Shown here: one piece after another, positions 6,341 through 8,459 of the stretch | Layout: the number at the start of each line of letters is the position of its first letter | How positions within the stretch are numbered: the stretch's first letter is position 1 | DNA from: Propionivibrio sp. | GTDB lineage: Bacteria; Pseudomonadota; Gammaproteobacteria; Burkholderiales; Rhodocyclaceae | Assembly: GCA_003249625.1 (NCBI GenBank) | Contig: QKII01000397.1 | Location: 1-8,459, forward strand | DNA length: 8,459 bases | Direction: 5' to 3' | Program-made: the position numbers and the translations under genes | The notes under the pieces: generated by a model | Database searches by the model: none | What the model was told of the DNA's origin: nothing | What the model saw: only the letters and a program-made list of their open reading frames with translations

Positions 6341-7195
6341 TCAGTCGTATACGAAAAATCCCCGGCCCGACTTACGTCCGAGATATCCCGCTTCGACCAG
6401 TTCGACCAATAGTGGCGCGGGTCGATACTTCGCCTCGCCGAAGCGTTCGAAGAGCCGCTTCATGATCGCCAGCAGGACATCCAGCCCGATCAGATCGCAC
6501 AGAGCCAACGGGCCGATGGGATGGTTGGCGCCAAGCTTCATCGCCTCATCGATTTCCACCGCACTCGCCAATCCTTCGCCGAGAGCAAAAATCGCCTCAT
6601 TGATCATCGGGCAAAGCAGACGGTTTACCACGAACCCCGGGCGGTTCGCAGCTTTCACCGGCTCCTTGCCCAGTCGCCGCACGACAGCTTCCGCAACAGC
6701 CGCAACGGAGTCTGCCGTCTGAACCCCGCGCACCACCTCCACAAGCCCCATCATCGGCACAGGATTGAAGAAGTGCAACCCTATAACTCGCCACGGATGC
6801 CGCGTTGCGGCAGCCAGACGCGTGATCGACAACGATGAGGTATTACTGGCAAGAATTGCCTCTTCTCCGACAAGCAAATCGAGTTGGCGGAGAATTTCGA
6901 GCTTGAGCGGTTCATCCTCGCTGACCGCCTCGATCACGAGGTCGCAACCGGCGACAGAAGAAAGATTACCCGTTGTCGAAACGCGTGCCAGCGACTCGGC
7001 TTTCTGAGCCTCCGTCATTTTTTCTTTCTTGATCAACCGATCCATGCTACCCGAGATCGCTGCCATCGCTCGCTGCAACCCTTTGTCCGAACGGGATGTT
7101 AGAGTTACCGGGAGTCCGGCGACGGAAAACGCCTGGGCAATCCCGCTCCCCATGGCCCCGGCGCCGATCACGCCTACCGATCGTATATCACCCAT
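6341..7195 (-). CDS. 3-hydroxyacyl-CoA (3-hydroxybutyryl-CoA) dehydrogenase
   Basis: This enzyme interconverts (S)-3-hydroxyacyl-CoA and 3-oxoacyl-CoA with a nicotinamide cofactor, in fatty-acid, aromatic-acid or butyrate/PHB-related metabolism. The 284-aa product matches the usual length of about 282-284. It has an N-terminal Rossmann domain with GAGAMG (11-16), IEAVSEDE (88-95), NTSS (118-121, catalytic Ser120), HFFNP (His141 of the His-Glu pair), LVEVV (Glu153), RPGFVVNR (Asn191), and a C-terminal helical domain with [18 protein letters not shown] and GRKSGRGFF. The strand-2 end reads TLTSRSD, without the acidic residue expected for NAD. The ATG at 7195 is chosen by length and by a -10-like GATAAT at 7238-7233; an upstream ATG at 7246 would precede that site, and ATG 7204 remains possible. 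No thiolase or enoyl-CoA hydratase neighbours it, so the substrate is open. Confidence 0.93.
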   Translation of the reverse strand: MGDIRSVGVIGAGAMGSGIAQAFSVAGLPVTLTSRSDKGLQRAMAAISGSMDRLIKKEKMTEAQKAESLARVSTTGNLSSVAGCDLVIEAVSEDEPLKLEILRQLDLLVGEEAILASNTSSLSITRLAAATRHPWRVIGLHFFNPVPMMGLVEVVRGVQTADSVAAVAEAVVRRLGKEPVKAANRPGFVVNRLLCPMINEAIFALGEGLASAVEIDEAMKLGANHPIGPLALCDLIGLDVLLAIMKRLFERFGEAKYRPAPLLVELVEAGYLGRKSGRGFFVYD

Positions 7196-7232
7196 AACCA
7201 CCATCGCCGCCCCGAGGAAATTGAAAGCCCGG

Positions 7233-7259
7233 ATTATCCCAGACATGACAGGCTAGAAT
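7233..7259. promoter_or_regulatory. Divergent promoter region between the dehydrogenase and moxR
   Basis: The 93-bp gap (7196-7288) separates two divergent genes. A -10-like TAGAAT on the plus strand (7254-7259) would start moxR mRNA near 7266. A -10-like GATAAT on the minus strand (7238-7233) would start the dehydrogenase mRNA near 7226. Neither has a good -35, and the two elements lie only 15 bp apart, so each polymerase would cover the other site. The calls are by eye. Confidence 0.35.
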
Positions 7260-7288
7260 CTGAACAAATCCGTCCGCACAGGAAACCC

Positions 7289-8218
7289 ATGACGCCCTCA
7301 CCCCACTCCACCCAACTCTCCAAGGTCATTACCGCCGCCAATCGCGTGATTCTCGGGAAGGATTTCCAGGTCCGCCTGGCACTGACCTGCCTGCTCGCAC
7401 GCGGCCATCTGCTGATCGAGGATCTGCCCGGCGTCGGCAAGACCACGCTCGCACACACGCTGGCACACCTGCTGGGACTACAATTCTCGCGCATTCAGTT
7501 CACCAGCGACATGCTCCCTGCCGACGTCATCGGTCTGTCGATCTTTGACCGCGAACGCAGCGACTTCCGCTTCCTTCCCGGACCGATTTTTTCGCAGATT
7601 CTGCTGGCTGACGAAATCAACCGCGCAACGCCGAAAACCCAGAGCGCCCTGCTCGAAGCAATGGAAGAACGCCAGGTAACAGTGGAGGGCGCAACACGAC
7701 CGCTGCCCGAGCCTTTCTTCGTCATCGCCACACAGAACCCGTCGAGCCAGATCGGCACGTTTCCCCTGCCCGAATCGCAACTCGATCGCTTCCTGATGAG
7801 GCTCGAACTTGGTTACCCCGACCGGACAGCCGAACGCGCCTTGCTTGAAAGCGGCGGACGACGCGACACGGCGCTGGATCTCGCTGCCGCGTTGACACCC
7901 GATCAGCTCGGACCACTGCAAACCGCAGCAGCAACGACGCACGTTTCTCCGGCCCTGCTGGATTACGTGCAGGCGCTGGTCGAGGCAACGCGCAACAGCC
8001 CGCGCTTCATTCACGGGCTCAGCCCGCGCGCCGCACTCGCCCTGCTCGCTGCAGCCCGCGCTTGGGCCTTCCTCTCCGGGCGAAACATGGTTGTTCCCGA
8101 AGACGTCCAGGCCGTCTTGCCCAGCATCGCCTGCCATCGCCTGCAACTCGCCGACAGCGCCGGCCACGCGAGGCCAGAGGACATCGACAGCCTCGTTAGA
8201 ACGGTGCCGGTCGTCTGA
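7289..8218 (+). CDS. MoxR-family AAA+ ATPase
   Basis: MoxR ATPases are cytoplasmic chaperone-like AAA+ proteins that act with DUF58 and von Willebrand A-domain proteins, often in envelope stress or maturation of enzymes. The 309-aa product shows Walker A DLPGVGKTT (45-53), RIQFTSDMLPADVIG (68-82) typical of the family, FLPGPIF (95-101), Walker B ILLADEINR (104-112), TQSALLEAMEE (117-127), sensor 1 ATQNP (147-151), ESQLDRF with Arg167 as candidate finger, and sensor 2 in GLSPRAALAL near residue 247, followed by the lid helices. ATG 7289 is preceded by AGGAAA (7280-7285). Its stop overlaps the start of the DUF58 gene as TGATG, so the two are probably translated in concert. Confidence 0.95.
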   Translation: MTPSPHSTQLSKVITAANRVILGKDFQVRLALTCLLARGHLLIEDLPGVGKTTLAHTLAHLLGLQFSRIQFTSDMLPADVIGLSIFDRERSDFRFLPGPIFSQILLADEINRATPKTQSALLEAMEERQVTVEGATRPLPEPFFVIATQNPSSQIGTFPLPESQLDRFLMRLELGYPDRTAERALLESGGRRDTALDLAAALTPDQLGPLQTAAATTHVSPALLDYVQALVEATRNSPRFIHGLSPRAALALLAAARAWAFLSGRNMVVPEDVQAVLPSIACHRLQLADSAGHARPEDIDSLVRTVPVV

Positions 8219-8459
8219 TGTCATTCAGGGAGCACTTCGCTCGCTGGCTCTTCCGTCTCGGGCGCGACGAGCAGTTGCCCGTCGTGCTTACTCAACGCCG
8301 GATTTTCATCCTCCCCACCGGGGCAGGCATTTTGTATGCGATCGTGCTTGCCGTGATGCTCATCGGGGCCATCAACTACAACCTGAGCCTCGGCCATGCG
8401 CTGGTCTTTCTACTCGCCAGCATCGGTCTTACAGGCATGGTGCATACCTTCCGCAACCT
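8218..8459 (+). CDS. DUF58 domain membrane protein, N-terminal part, cut by the right edge
   Basis: Eighty codons are visible, beginning MSFREHFARWLFRLGRDEQ. Two membrane segments follow: ILPTGAGILYAIVLAVMLIG (about 38-57) and, after INYNLSLGH, ALVFLLASIGLTGMV (about 67-81 before the window ends). The motif RRIFILPT..G, then the hairpin with NYNLSL, is characteristic of DUF58 proteins encoded after MoxR; the DUF58 domain itself would lie past the edge. The ATG shares one base with the moxR stop and has no separate strong ribosome site, which suggests coupling. Expected downstream partners are a transglutaminase-like or vWA-domain protein, not visible here. Confidence 0.88.
   Translation, partial: MSFREHFARWLFRLGRDEQLPVVLTQRRIFILPTGAGILYAIVLAVMLIGAINYNLSLGHALVFLLASIGLTGMVHTFRN

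Noticed and set aside
7478..8224. Minus-strand open frame of 248 codons opposite moxR
   Set aside because: The plus strand carries all AAA+ motifs and a good ribosome site; the antisense product is not protein-like.
1..8459. Defence system, prophage, integron or other mobile island
   Set aside because: All recognised genes are housekeeping or widespread chromosomal families, and no integrase, transposase, att-like repeat or CRISPR repeat is visible.

Overview
The window looks like an ordinary chromosomal segment of a GC-rich betaproteobacterium. The gene content and protein style (beta-type UbiC, RhlE-like helicase with a basic tail, a dapA-bamC-MBL cluster, MoxR followed by DUF58) would fit Rhodocyclales or a relative such as Accumulibacter or Dechloromonas. 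That placement is inferred from recognised protein sequences, not from a search. I see no tRNA, rRNA, CRISPR array, insertion sequence, integrase, phage gene or toxin-antitoxin pair, and no sign of recent horizontal transfer.

Left part, plus strand (1-2991). A possible tail of an unidentified gene runs off the left edge. It is followed by ubiC (chorismate pyruvate-lyase, first committed step of ubiquinone synthesis). A 273-bp gap holds a possible promoter and an 18-bp perfect palindrome, and leads to a RhlE-type DEAD-box RNA helicase. After it comes a 158-aa protein of unknown function, probably of the DUF7931 type. A tiny Ala/Pro-rich lipoprotein gene (3101-3349) ends at a strong intrinsic terminator, which also separates the plus-strand genes from the converging minus-strand genes.

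Middle part, minus strand (7195 down to 3409). In transcription order: a 3-hydroxyacyl-CoA (3-hydroxybutyryl-CoA) dehydrogenase, a 97-bp gap with a possible promoter, dapA (lysine and cell-wall precursor synthesis), bamC (lipoprotein of the outer-membrane beta-barrel assembly machine), and a YycJ/WalJ-like metallo-beta-lactamase-fold hydrolase. dapA, bamC and the hydrolase are tightly packed and look like one operon with a cell-envelope theme.

Right part, plus strand (7289-8459). A MoxR-type AAA+ ATPase overlaps by one base the start of a DUF58 membrane protein that runs off the right edge. This is the start of the well-known MoxR-DUF58 operon. The gap between the dehydrogenase and moxR is a short divergent promoter region.

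No new system is evident. The most notable sequence-level observations are: an 11-bp tandem duplication exactly at the bamC/hydrolase junction, which builds a three-codon mini-ORF joined by two TGATG overlaps; a His in UbiC where E. coli has an active-site Arg; the palindrome in the helicase leader; and a Rossmann-fold acidic residue replaced by Ser-Arg in the dehydrogenase.
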